A stretch of DNA of 64,000 nucleotides from Mesobacillus foraminis (GCF_004340465.1 NZ_SLVV01000008.1:158121-222120), one strand, 5' to 3'; positions 43,595 through 52,610 are shown, counted from the first letter of the stretch. Notes: generated by a model from the letters alone, not told the origin. Made by a program: numbers and translations.

Positions 43595-44896
43595 TTATTT
43601 TTTGAGCTTTGCCCATGTGCTGTCCATGGCCTTCATGGCTTCTTCTTTGGACGATTTGCCTGCGATGTAGGATTGGAGGGCGGCTCCAAATTCCTGGCCT
43701 GCACCGTCAGGGTACTTCATGAATTGCCACTGGTATGTTTTGCCTTCGTTGGAGTATTTCAGCAGGTCTGCGCCCAGAGGACCGATATCATCTGCTGTCG
43801 CTTCAATTGACTTGAAGGCCGGGATATATTTAAATTCTTTTGTCATAGCGGTTTTTCCTTCTTCAGATGTGACCATCCAGTTCAGGAAGTCTTTTGCTGC
43901 TTCCTTGTCGGCATCTGGTGCAGCGTTATGGACAACCCAGTTGCTTGGTACGTCAACCATCAGTTTATCGGATTGAGCGGGATCATCGGTTAATGGCATT
44001 GGAATGAAGCCAACTTCCATGTCTGGAGTGATTTTATCGATCATTGGCTGAATCCAGTTACCTTGCTGGATCATCGCAGCTTCACCTGTTGCGAAAAGAG
44101 TAACCTGAGTGTTGTAATCAGTTGTTAATGGGTTGGAGTTTCCATATTTCATTGTTAAATCCAATAGCTTAAAGAAAGCGTCAAACTGCTCGTTCCCTTC
44201 AATCTTGCCGCTTCCGTCATTCAGGCTGGCGATGAACTTATCTGGATCTTCCTGGTAGGCAAATGGAAGGTTCAGTCCATGGTTAGCCAGTACCCACCAC
44301 TCCGCGTAGCCGATGGAGAATGGTGTAATTCCTGCAGCCTTCAGCTTCTTCGCTGCATCCTCGAGCTCGGAGTAGGTGGTTGGCAATTCCTTGACGCCAG
44401 CCTTCTCAAATAATGCCTTGTTGTAAGCAAAGCCGTAGCCTTCCATGTTCAAAGGCATTCCGTACACCTTGCCATCGATGGTCATGCCATCCAAAGTTCC
44501 TTCAAACGCATCTTTTACCCATGGCTGATCGGAAAGGTCTTCGAATTTGTCTTTCCATATCTGTGCTTCCTGGTCGCCGCCATTTGTAAAAATGTCCGGT
44601 GCATTATTCGATGCGAACTTCGCTTTAAGAGCTGCTGCGCCGTCAGCGCCGCCGCCAACTGTTTCAATATTGAATGTAACATCTGGATTTTGCTTTGTAT
44701 ATTCATCTGTCAGCGCTTTCAGCTGATCGGCAATTTCAACCTTCCCCTGGAAAATGTCTACGACAACCTTATCGCCTTTGCTTTCGCCGCCGCTTTTATT
44801 TTCACCGGATGTATTGCCACTGGAACAAGCTGTAATAAGAAGTGAAGCTGATAAAACCCCTGCCGCAACTGAAAACTTTTTCATTTTGAAAGCCAT
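43595..44896 (-). CDS. Sugar ABC transporter substrate-binding lipoprotein
   Basis: 433-residue family 1 (MalE/UgpB-like) solute-binding protein with a signal peptide ending in the lipobox LITAC. Mature features include the core AALKAKFASNNAPDIFTNGG, YGMPLNMEGYGFAYNKALFEKAGV and TVFATGEAAM-like LFATGEAAMIQQGNW. The ligand cannot be read from sequence; context with a GH13 glucosidase suggests alpha-glucooligosaccharides. It is the last gene of a leftward operon, after both permeases, an uncommon order. GGAGGGAAAACGC precedes the ATG at 44896. Confidence 0.92.
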   Translation of the reverse strand: MAFKMKKFSVAAGVLSASLLITACSSGNTSGENKSGGESKGDKVVVDIFQGKVEIADQLKALTDEYTKQNPDVTFNIETVGGGADGAAALKAKFASNNAPDIFTNGGDQEAQIWKDKFEDLSDQPWVKDAFEGTLDGMTIDGKVYGMPLNMEGYGFAYNKALFEKAGVKELPTTYSELEDAAKKLKAAGITPFSIGYAEWWVLANHGLNLPFAYQEDPDKFIASLNDGSGKIEGNEQFDAFFKLLDLTMKYGNSNPLTTDYNTQVTLFATGEAAMIQQGNWIQPMIDKITPDMEVGFIPMPLTDDPAQSDKLMVDVPSNWVVHNAAPDADKEAAKDFLNWMVTSEEGKTAMTKEFKYIPAFKSIEATADDIGPLGADLLKYSNEGKTYQWQFMKYPDGAGQEFGAALQSYIAGKSSKEEAMKAMDSTWAKLKK

Positions 44897-44991
44897 GCGT
44901 TTTCCCTCCGTAATGTTGTCTTTTTTATCTTGCCTATAATAGATCCCTGCTGGACGATGGTCCGCCCAGCAGAGAGGGCTCCCGTAGGAAA

Positions 44992-45819
44992 TTACTTGAT
45001 GGAACCGCTAGTGATTCCTTTGATGATGTGCTTTTGCATTGAAAAGAAGAAGATGACTAAAGGAATGATGCTCAGTACCAGTCCGGCAAGGGCCAGCTCC
45101 CACTGCTTCGTATACTGCCCGAAGAAGAAGAAGGTGGCAAGCGGAATGGTCCTCAACGCTGGATCCTGAAGCACTAGTGATGGCAGCAGGTAATCATTCC
45201 AGATCCATAAGCTGTTTAAAATCATCACTGTTACGGTGATTGGCTTTAACAGCGGGAAGACAATCCTCCAGAACACTCCGAATGGAGAACATCCATCGAT
45301 GATAGCCGCTTCTTCAAGTTCAACAGGAATTCCTTTGATAAATCCGTGGTACAGGAAGATCGTCATCCCTGAACCGAAGCCCAGGTACATAATGACAAGT
45401 CCCCACATGCTGTTTAAAAGTCCCAAGTTGCCCGCCGTTTTGATAAGCGGAATCATGATGGACTGGAATGGGATGACCATCGCTGCAACGAACGTCATGA
45501 AGATAATATTGCTGATTTTCTTTTTAGTCCGGACGAGCATATAGGCTGCCATGGAACAGAAGATGATCAGGACAACATTGCTCCCCACGGTAATGATCAG
45601 CGAGTTGGTGAACACCCTCAGATAGTCAAGCCGCTCGAATGCCTGTACATAGTTCTGCCACTGGAGGACAGAAGGCAAGGCGGAGGTGTTGGTCAAAATG
45701 TCTGCAAAGGTCTTCAGGGAGTTTGAAATCACGTAATAGAAAGGAACAAGGAAGACTAAACCGATCAGAATGGCAATGATTTCAACAATAAAGGTTCTGC
45801 CGGTATATTTGTTTTCCAT
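44992..45819 (-). CDS. Sugar ABC transporter permease (MalG-like)
   Basis: 275-residue inner permease with six helices and the cytoplasmic EAA loop, visible as ELEEAAIIDGCSPFGVFWRIVFPLLKP, which docks the ATPase. It shares the junction TGATGG with the upstream permease gene, so the two are coupled. No ATPase gene is nearby; Bacillaceae importers of this class usually borrow the shared MsmX ATPase. Confidence 0.93.
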   Translation of the reverse strand: MENKYTGRTFIVEIIAILIGLVFLVPFYYVISNSLKTFADILTNTSALPSVLQWQNYVQAFERLDYLRVFTNSLIITVGSNVVLIIFCSMAAYMLVRTKKKISNIIFMTFVAAMVIPFQSIMIPLIKTAGNLGLLNSMWGLVIMYLGFGSGMTIFLYHGFIKGIPVELEEAAIIDGCSPFGVFWRIVFPLLKPITVTVMILNSLWIWNDYLLPSLVLQDPALRTIPLATFFFFGQYTKQWELALAGLVLSIIPLVIFFFSMQKHIIKGITSGSIK

Positions 45820-46787
45820 CAGGACTCAACCTCCTTTTTCTTGGTGATGCTGACCTGGATGACGGTGATGGCTGCAACAACCAGGAAGAAGATCAGGGCT
45901 TTCGCTTCGCCGATTCCGTAACGGTTATTGACGAATGCTTCTGTATAGATATTAAGCGCCAGCATCTCTGTTGATTTGAAAGGCCCCCCGTTTGTAAGGG
46001 ACAAGTTCACGTCGAAAATCTTGAATGATGATGAAATGGTCAGGAATAAGCAGATGGTAACCGCTGGTGCAACCATCGGCATCGTGATATGGCGAAGCAC
46101 CTGAAATCTGCTTGCACCGTCAATTTTGGCTGCCTCGACGATGTCCTGCGGAACGTTCTGCAAAGCGGCAAGATAGATGAGCATGATATAGCCGGCACCT
46201 TGCCAGACACTCACGATGACGATTCCCCAGAAAGCCGTTTGCTCATCGCCAAGCCATGGAAGCTGGAACAGGGAGATTCCTGTAAGTTTCCCAATGGATT
46301 CAAATCCTTTGATGAAAATGAACTGCCAGATGAAGCCCAGCAGCAGTCCGCCGATCAAGTTCGGGAGGAAAAAGACCGTTCTCAGGATGTTTCTTGTTTT
46401 TAGCATTTGGGAGATGAGCAAGGCAAGCCCAAAGCCTACGATATTGGTTAAGATAATGGCGACTGCGGTGTATTTGATGGTCAGCATAAAGGACTGCTGA
46501 AATTGCTTGTCCTCGGTGAACAGATACTTGAAGTTATCCAAGCCTACCCAGCTGACATTTCCGGTAACGCCGTTCCAGTCGGTAAAAGCATAATAGACAC
46601 CTGTGAAAAATGGGATAAGAACAATCATGGCAAAAGCCAAAAATGCGGGTCCGACAAATAAGGCAAACAGTCCAGCTTTCTTTACCTTTTTGCTTTTCAT
46701 GAAAGGCACGGACCTGGATGCGTTTACATTAGGCTGATTCTGAAAGGCTGCTGAATTTACTTTTTCTAGTTTACTATGGTTACTCAT
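45819..46787 (-). CDS. Sugar ABC transporter permease (MalF-like)
   Basis: 322-residue permease with six helices and a polar N-terminal tail of about 40 residues. EAA loop: IVEAAKIDGASRFQVLRHITMPMV. First gene of the leftward importer operon; GGAGGTGCAGAA precedes the ATG. A 67-bp promoter element shared with the glucosidase gene lies directly upstream. Confidence 0.93.
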   Translation of the reverse strand: MSNHSKLEKVNSAAFQNQPNVNASRSVPFMKSKKVKKAGLFALFVGPAFLAFAMIVLIPFFTGVYYAFTDWNGVTGNVSWVGLDNFKYLFTEDKQFQQSFMLTIKYTAVAIILTNIVGFGLALLISQMLKTRNILRTVFFLPNLIGGLLLGFIWQFIFIKGFESIGKLTGISLFQLPWLGDEQTAFWGIVIVSVWQGAGYIMLIYLAALQNVPQDIVEAAKIDGASRFQVLRHITMPMVAPAVTICLFLTISSSFKIFDVNLSLTNGGPFKSTEMLALNIYTEAFVNNRYGIGEAKALIFFLVVAAITVIQVSITKKKEVES

Positions 46788-46806
46788 TTCTGCACCTCCG
46801 ATAATC

Positions 46807-46873
46807 TTATTTTAAAGAATTGCGAAAAAGATGAAACGGCTTACATTGACCAAAAGGGTGGAAAATATTGAAC
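46807..46873 (-). promoter_or_regulatory. Importer promoter with 67-bp element shared with the glucosidase
   Basis: Read on the minus strand: GTTCAATATTTTCCACCC, five bases, GTCAATGTAAGCCGTTTCAT, ten bases, then ATTCTTTAAAATAA. The -10 TAAAAT is at 46809-46814. The same elements at the same distances lie at 50461-50527. The inner TGAAACGGCTTACA (46832-46845) matches the cre consensus except in its centre and overlaps the -35 position. Likely inputs are the AraC-type regulator encoded next door and CcpA; that assignment is inference. Confidence 0.75.
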
Positions 46874-46890
46874 TGTCAATTTTGTCACCC
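46856..46890. promoter_or_regulatory. Inverted pair of TCAAT-CACCC boxes in the divergent region
   Basis: GGGTGGAAAATATTGA (46856-46871) faces TCAATTTTGTCACCC (46876-46890), an imperfect inverted repeat with a 4-base centre. The left arm belongs to the importer promoter element; the right arm points toward the kinase gene and suggests autoregulation. Confidence 0.55.
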
Positions 46891-46917
46891 CCCTGGTGCA
46901 CCCAAAAATCTACTAGA

Positions 46918-46944
46918 TTGAAATTTTCATTTATATGCTACAAT
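46918..46944 (+). promoter_or_regulatory. Possible promoter of the two-component genes
   Basis: TTGAAA at 46918-46923, a short 15-bp spacer, and an extended -10 TGCTACAAT (hexamer 46939-46944). Confidence 0.4.
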
Positions 46945-46987
46945 GAGAAAAATGTTTTTAGATTTAGATAGGAGGACGGGGTGTTCA

Positions 46988-48829
46988 GTGGACAAACATC
47001 TTAGAAGGGGCTGGAGCATCAGAACCAAATTGATTCTCTTTTTGATGGCGGTTACAGTCCTGCCATCCAGCTTTGCGATTGCGATTACGTATTTCCATAC
47101 CACCAGGTCCCTGAATGAGCAGGTAGTCACCGGCAATCAGGAAGTGATTGAAAATGGGAAGCAGGATATTACGACCTACCTGGAGGATTTTTCTTATATT
47201 CAGACGACGCTCTACAGATATACGCCCTTAATGAATGTGCTGAGGGACGGCGTGTCGGATGATCTTGTCAGCAATCAGGAGGAGATCAACCGGATCCTGA
47301 TCTATCTATTTAATACACGTGCGGAAATTGAACAGATGCATCTATATATACATGAAGGCAAGGACTCCTATACCAACTATCATTCTGCATTGAGCGGAAG
47401 AGGGACATATGAGAATGTTTATGAGCATCCTTATTACAATAAATTCAGCCGGTCAAACCCAAATGATAACACGATGATCGAGCCGCCCCATGAAATCTAC
47501 AGCTATAATAATTTATCGATGATCCCAAACTCGCAAAAAAAGAATGTACTAAGCTTTCACAATATAATCAGAGATGTTCCATACAGCGATCCTTTAGCCT
47601 TTTTATCCGTCGATATTAACCTCTCGCAGATTGAATCCATCGCGGAAAGGCTCTATACGAAAGGTGCTGAAGACTTTTACCTGATGAATGAAGAGGGCAG
47701 GATCGTCTATTCATCAGAGTCGGAGCTGATCGGAAAGCCAAACAGGCAGGAGTGGTATAAACGGCTGAAGCAGGCCCCTGAAAAGGCGCAAAGCATGGAG
47801 TGGAAGGATGGCAATTTTTCCGGTGTCATTATCTATGATGAGTTCTCGGATTCTTTAAACGGCTGGCATATCGTCAAGAGAATCCCATATGATCTTTTAT
47901 ATCAGGGTGCCAGGGAAACAGCGCTCATGAACATCCTCATTGGCCTCGGCTCGCTTGTGATTGTCGTTTTAGCGACAATGGTGATATCGTTCAAATTCAC
48001 AGAGCCGATTAAAGTGCTGATTGCCAATATGAAAAAGGTGGAGAAGGGAGTCTTCCAGGCGGATTTTGATACATTGGGGAATGATGAATTCGGGATGCTG
48101 GGAAGGCATTTTAAAATGATGATCGCAACCATCAATGATCTGATCCAGCGGGAATACAAGCTGGAGATTGAAAATAAGTCTGCACAGCTCAAGGTGCTGC
48201 AGTCACAGATCAATCCCCACTTCCTCTATAATGCGCTGCAGTCGATCGGGACATTGGCGCTGAAGCATAAGGCAGTCCCGGTTTATTCCCTGCTGACCTC
48301 GCTCTCGAAAATCATGAGGTACAGCATGAACATGAAGGACGATATTGTGCCTCTCAGCGATGAAGTCCTCCATGTAAAGTCATACCTGCAGCTCCAGAAA
48401 CAGCGATTTGGCGACCGCTTTGAATATGAAATTTTAATTCAGCCTGAAGTGGATAGCATACAGGTCCCAAAAATGATCCTGCAGCCAATTGTAGAAAACA
48501 GTTTTAAACATGGATTCGACCAGACAGAAGGACCGGCATTCATCCAGCTGGAAGCCGGCATGCAGGAGAATGGCAGAGTCAGAATCACAATAAAAGATAA
48601 TGGAACTGGAATTTCCGAGGCCGATGCACGAAGGCTACAGGAGGACTTTGGACGTTCTTCCAAATACGGCAGGGACGGTGATTCCATCGGGTTGAGGAAT
48701 ATTTTTGACCGCCTGAAGATTTACTATCAAAATGACGCAGCTATAAGGATTGAAGGCGCAGAAAACGGCGGTTTTACCGTCACGTTCGACATTCCGTCTG
48801 CTATATCAAAGGAGGACAGCCCTTCATGA
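46988..48829 (+). CDS. Sensor histidine kinase, YesM/LytS-type (HPK8)
   Basis: About 613 residues. TM1 (TKLILFLMAVTVLPSSFAIAI), an extracellular Cache-like sensor of about 250 residues, TM2 (NILIGLGSLVIVVLATMVI), HAMP, then the His_kinase domain with phosphoacceptor H411 in INPHFLYNALQSI, and HATPase with NSFKHGF, DNGTGIS and GLRNIFDRL. This class senses carbohydrates, often through the partner ABC importer. GTG at 46988 follows AGGAGG (46970-46975); the frame opens at 46943, but that ATG overlaps the likely -10. It overlaps the regulator gene by ATGA. Confidence 0.9.
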   Translation: MDKHLRRGWSIRTKLILFLMAVTVLPSSFAIAITYFHTTRSLNEQVVTGNQEVIENGKQDITTYLEDFSYIQTTLYRYTPLMNVLRDGVSDDLVSNQEEINRILIYLFNTRAEIEQMHLYIHEGKDSYTNYHSALSGRGTYENVYEHPYYNKFSRSNPNDNTMIEPPHEIYSYNNLSMIPNSQKKNVLSFHNIIRDVPYSDPLAFLSVDINLSQIESIAERLYTKGAEDFYLMNEEGRIVYSSESELIGKPNRQEWYKRLKQAPEKAQSMEWKDGNFSGVIIYDEFSDSLNGWHIVKRIPYDLLYQGARETALMNILIGLGSLVIVVLATMVISFKFTEPIKVLIANMKKVEKGVFQADFDTLGNDEFGMLGRHFKMMIATINDLIQREYKLEIENKSAQLKVLQSQINPHFLYNALQSIGTLALKHKAVPVYSLLTSLSKIMRYSMNMKDDIVPLSDEVLHVKSYLQLQKQRFGDRFEYEILIQPEVDSIQVPKMILQPIVENSFKHGFDQTEGPAFIQLEAGMQENGRVRITIKDNGTGISEADARRLQEDFGRSSKYGRDGDSIGLRNIFDRLKIYYQNDAAIRIEGAENGGFTVTFDIPSAISKEDSPS

Positions 48830-50400
48830 AGGTCTTGATTGTGGATGATGAACAGCATGTCCGGGAAGGAATCAGGCTTCTCGGAGAATGGGAGGCACAA
48901 GGAATAAAGGAAATTTATGAGGCAACGAACGGGGAAGAAGCAATTGCAATGATTGAGGAGTACCGGCCCGAAATTATATTTTCCGATATGAAAATGCCGA
49001 AGAAGGACGGTATCCAGCTCCTCGAGTGGATCAAGGAGAATCAGCCAACCAGCAAGACGATCGTTGTAACAGGATACGATGACTACCATTATATGAGGAA
49101 GGCCATTCACTTTGGCAGTTCGGATTATCTATTAAAGCCGGTTGATCCTGACGCACTGAATCAAACCTTGGAAAATGCCGTAAAAGAATGGAAAAAGGAA
49201 GAAGCAGAGCGCAGGAAAGAGACAAACAGCTACCAGCTCCTCAATGAAATGAAGCCGGTTTACCGTGATCGAATGCTCACCAGACTGTTTGCCAATGACC
49301 ATTTGAAGGAAAATCTCTATGAGGAGCTGGGGTTTCAGCCATCAGGGAAGTATGTGGCTGCCGTCGTAAAAATAAATGAGCAGGTCATGATTGAATTTGG
49401 CCGGGATCTTGCCTATTTTACGACCCTGAATGTGATTAATGAAATTTTAAAGGCCGAGGATATCGGGATTGGCTTTCGTTATCTGGCGCAAAGAGGGCAG
49501 ATCGTCATCATCTTCTGGAATCAATTTGAGCAGCTGGAGAAGCATCTAGCCACGATTTATAAAGCGTTGAAAGAGGCAATGGACTTTGCCTGCCCGATTG
49601 CGATTGGACATCAGGTGGATGAAATCTCCCAGCTGATGGATTCCTACCGCCAAGCTACAGAGGTAATGCTCAGCCATAATTTGCTGGACAAGAAAGAGAT
49701 CCGGGTCTATTCCAGGGTAAATGAGGCGGAGGGAGCCTTGCCTACGTTGATGGCTCATGCCTCGAGCATCGAACTGGCGGTACAGGCAGGGGAAGTTTCT
49801 GCATTTGAAGGAGTGATTGACGAGGTAACCAGTGAATTTTCCCAAAATCATTTCATGTCCCTCAGGCAGCTTTTCCACCTTGAAAGGGAGTACCAGGTGA
49901 TCTGCAACCAATGGATGAAAAAATACCGCCTCCCGTTTACCCCGCCGGATGATATCGAGCGCGAAGCCGACCTGTTTTTGGACCGGAACGGGCAGTTTTG
50001 TCTGGAGGAGTACGTGAACAGGAAGAAGCGGGAAATTTCCCTGTTCCTAAAGTCAATAAAGCGACATACTCAGCTGGAAAAAGGGAATATCATTTATGAA
50101 ATCGAACAGTATTTACAGGCGAACTTTGATCGGGATGTAAAGCTTCAGGAAATTGCCGATCAATTTTATTTAAGCAGGGAGTATATCTCAAGAAAGTTCA
50201 AGCAGGAATTCAATGAAAATATCTCCGATTATATCGTGAAATACCGGATTCGGAAGGCGAAGTCTCTATTGAAGAACGACCAGCTGAAAATTTACGAGAT
50301 TGCCAGCATGGTTGGCTACCAGGATGATAAGTATTTCCGGAAAGTTTTTAAAAAAGTCGAGGGAATCACTCCAAACGAATACAGGCTGGGGTTAAAATAA
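48826..50400 (+). CDS. Response regulator, YesN/AraC family
   Basis: 524 residues. Receiver domain at 1-125 with VDDE, phosphorylated D54 (IIFSDMKMPKKDG) and K in LLKPVD; a central region of about 270 residues; and a C-terminal AraC double HTH (about 425-524), with YLSREYISRKFKQEFNENISDYI and the second-helix signature VGYQDDKYFRKVFKKVEGITPNEYR. Expected to activate the divergent importer and the downstream glucosidase through the shared 67-bp element. Confidence 0.93.
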   Translation: MKVLIVDDEQHVREGIRLLGEWEAQGIKEIYEATNGEEAIAMIEEYRPEIIFSDMKMPKKDGIQLLEWIKENQPTSKTIVVTGYDDYHYMRKAIHFGSSDYLLKPVDPDALNQTLENAVKEWKKEEAERRKETNSYQLLNEMKPVYRDRMLTRLFANDHLKENLYEELGFQPSGKYVAAVVKINEQVMIEFGRDLAYFTTLNVINEILKAEDIGIGFRYLAQRGQIVIIFWNQFEQLEKHLATIYKALKEAMDFACPIAIGHQVDEISQLMDSYRQATEVMLSHNLLDKKEIRVYSRVNEAEGALPTLMAHASSIELAVQAGEVSAFEGVIDEVTSEFSQNHFMSLRQLFHLEREYQVICNQWMKKYRLPFTPPDDIEREADLFLDRNGQFCLEEYVNRKKREISLFLKSIKRHTQLEKGNIIYEIEQYLQANFDRDVKLQEIADQFYLSREYISRKFKQEFNENISDYIVKYRIRKAKSLLKNDQLKIYEIASMVGYQDDKYFRKVFKKVEGITPNEYRLGLK

Positions 50401-50460
50401 GGGCAGGAGAGACGGTTTGCATGGCCGGGTGGAAAAAATGAGTTCAGCATCCTTCGTGCT

Positions 50461-50527
50461 GTTCAATATATTCCACCCTACGTGTCAATGTAAGCCGTTT
50501 CATTCCTTCTCTTATTCTCTAAAATAA
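50461..50527 (+). promoter_or_regulatory. Glucosidase promoter with the shared 67-bp element
   Basis: GTTCAATATATTCCACCC, five bases, GTCAATGTAAGCCGTTTCAT, ten bases, ATTCTCTAAAATAA. The -10 TAAAAT is at 50520-50525. The cre-like TGTAAGCCGTTTCA at 50489-50502 overlaps the -35 position. Identical layout to 46807-46873 on the other strand. Confidence 0.8.
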
Positions 50528-50577
50528 AGGTAAATGCTTCTGGGTGAAAGCTTACTTCAATGAATAGAGGTGCAGGA

Positions 50578-52248
50578 ATGAACAAACAGTGGTGGAAAGA
50601 AAGCGTTGCCTATCAGGTTTACCCCCGAAGCTTCATGGACAGCAACGGGGACGGGATTGGCGACTTAAAAGGAGTTACCTCCAAGCTGGACTATATAAAA
50701 GAGCTGGGAATTGATGTCATCTGGCTTTCCCCGATGTACAAATCCCCCAATGATGATAATGGCTACGACATTTCCGATTATCACGATATTATGGAAGATT
50801 TCGGTACGATGGAAGATTTCAATGAACTGCTGGAGGGTGTGCACCAGCGGGGAATGAAGCTGATCCTTGATCTTGTGATCAATCATACAAGCGATGAGCA
50901 TCCATGGTTTATTGAATCCCGTTCCTCCAAAGACAGCCCCAAGCGGGATTGGTATATTTGGAGCGACGGGAAGGACGGCAAGGAACCGAACAACTGGGAA
51001 TCCATCTTTAGCGGTCCTGCCTGGAAATATGACGAAGAAACAGAGCAATACTTCATGCATATCTTCTCCGCCCGCCAGCCGGATCTGAACTGGGAAAACC
51101 CTGAAGTCCGGTCAGCCTTGTACGACATGGTGAACTGGTGGCTGGATAAGGGAATTGACGGCTTCCGTGTGGATGCGATTTCCCATATTAAAAAGGAGCC
51201 GGGTTTCCCGGATATGCCGAATCCCAAGAACCTCGAATATGTTCCATGCTTTGACTATATGATGAATGTGGACGGAATTGATGAGTTCCTGAACGAGTTC
51301 TCGAACAAAACCATCAAAAACTATGACATTATGACTGTCGGGGAAGCGAATGGTGTTTCCCTTGAGGATGCCGACAAATGGGTTGGCGAGGAAAATGGCT
51401 ATTTTAATATGATCTTCCAGTTCGAGTTCCTGGACCTTTGGGATAAAAAGTCGAGGGACCTGGTCGATGTGAATGCCCTTAAAAAGGTACTGACTAAATG
51501 GCAGAAAGGCCTTGAGGGCAGGGGCTGGAATGCCTTGTTCATCGAGAACCATGACCAGCCGCGCCGGGTTTCAAGCTGGGGCAATGACCAGAAGTATTGG
51601 AAGGAAAGCGCAAAGATGCTGGCTTCCCTGTATTTTCTGATGAAGGGAACACCTTTTATTTACCAGGGCCAGGAAATCGGGATGACCAATGTCCAGTTTC
51701 CATCGATTGACGACTACGATGATGTGGGCATGGTCAACTTTTATCAGGTGGAGACCGAGAAGGGACGTCCGCACGAGGAAATCATGAAGGTTGTCTGGAC
51801 CAAGGGCCGCGACAACGCCCGCACTCCGATGCAATGGGATGCTACGGACCATGCAGGATTTACGGCAGGAACTAAAACCTGGATTGGCGTGAATCCGAAT
51901 TATTCCAGCATTAACGTAGAATCGCAGCTGGACGATCCAGACTCCATTCTCAACTTTTATAAAAAACTGATTGTCCTGAGGAAAGAAAACCCGCTGTTCG
52001 TTTATGGAAAGTACGAACTGCATCATCACAATCATCCTAAACTCTTTGTCTATACAAGGAGAATGGGCAACAAGAAAGCCATTGTCATCTGTAATTTTCA
52101 CGGAACGCCGACGAGATTCAAAGTGCCGGCAAGTGTCAAATACAGATCGTCGGAGCTTCTCCTCCATAATTATGAGGGCGTCCAGAAGAGCCTGCCGAGA
52201 GTCTTTACCCTGAAACCATATGAAACAAGGGTTTATCTGTTGAAGTGA
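50578..52248 (+). CDS. GH13 alpha-glucosidase (oligo-1,6-glucosidase type)
   Basis: About 556-residue cytoplasmic (no signal peptide) GH13 subfamily-31-type enzyme releasing glucose from the ends of imported oligosaccharides. Conserved regions: DLVINHTSDEHPWF, nucleophile D199 in GFRVDAIS, acid/base E256 in VGEANG and D326 in FIENHDQPR. The residue after the nucleophile is Ala; Val there is linked to alpha-1,6 and Thr to alpha-1,4 preference, so specificity may be broad. Trehalose-6-phosphate hydrolase is an alternative, but context favours oligosaccharides. ATG at 50578 follows AGGTGCAGGA. Confidence 0.9.
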   Translation: MNKQWWKESVAYQVYPRSFMDSNGDGIGDLKGVTSKLDYIKELGIDVIWLSPMYKSPNDDNGYDISDYHDIMEDFGTMEDFNELLEGVHQRGMKLILDLVINHTSDEHPWFIESRSSKDSPKRDWYIWSDGKDGKEPNNWESIFSGPAWKYDEETEQYFMHIFSARQPDLNWENPEVRSALYDMVNWWLDKGIDGFRVDAISHIKKEPGFPDMPNPKNLEYVPCFDYMMNVDGIDEFLNEFSNKTIKNYDIMTVGEANGVSLEDADKWVGEENGYFNMIFQFEFLDLWDKKSRDLVDVNALKKVLTKWQKGLEGRGWNALFIENHDQPRRVSSWGNDQKYWKESAKMLASLYFLMKGTPFIYQGQEIGMTNVQFPSIDDYDDVGMVNFYQVETEKGRPHEEIMKVVWTKGRDNARTPMQWDATDHAGFTAGTKTWIGVNPNYSSINVESQLDDPDSILNFYKKLIVLRKENPLFVYGKYELHHHNHPKLFVYTRRMGNKKAIVICNFHGTPTRFKVPASVKYRSSELLLHNYEGVQKSLPRVFTLKPYETRVYLLK

Positions 52249-52276
52249 TGTTTGAATAGAAGAATAGTGGATTATA

Positions 52277-52306
52277 GGCACCTGCTTGCTGGCGGGTGTC
52301 TTTTTC
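52277..52306 (+). terminator. Terminator after the glucosidase
   Basis: GGCACCTGC pairs with GCGGGTGTC (two G-T pairs) around TTGCT, with a T run. Confidence 0.7.
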
Positions 52307-52329
52307 TCTTTGGGGAGAAATGCGTGCCG

Positions 52330-52610
52330 GGAGCATGGGGTAAAGTGGTTGGGTGGTAACGCATAGAAAGGATGAGTAACCGAGGAGGGAGGAAAAAGGG
52401 GTGGGCGGTAACACAAAGAGAGGATGCTTGCCCGAAAGAGGAGGAAAAGGGGGAGGGGGGTAACGCAAAGAGAGGATGCGTGACCGAGGAGGGAGGGAAA
52501 TTGGTTTGATGGTAACGCAAAGAGAAGATGCATGACCGAAGCGGGAGGAAAGGGGGTTGGGTGGTAACGCAGAGGGAAAATGCATACCCAAAGCCGGAGG
52601 AAAAGGCTTG
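52330..52610. repeat. 52-bp tandem repeat array
   Basis: Five units aligned on GGTAACGCAAAGAGAGGATG start at 52355, 52407, 52459, 52511 and 52563, exactly 52 bp apart. Each continues with a purine-rich CCGAGGAGGGAGGAAA block. Because 52 is not a multiple of three, the open frames that cross it on the minus strand change frame at each unit and are not genes. The following stretch, 52610-52755, shows nothing recognisable. Confidence 0.9.

Noticed and set aside
52330-52610. CRISPR array at the 52-bp repeat
   Set aside because: The whole 52-bp unit is repeated with scattered substitutions, so there are no unique spacers.
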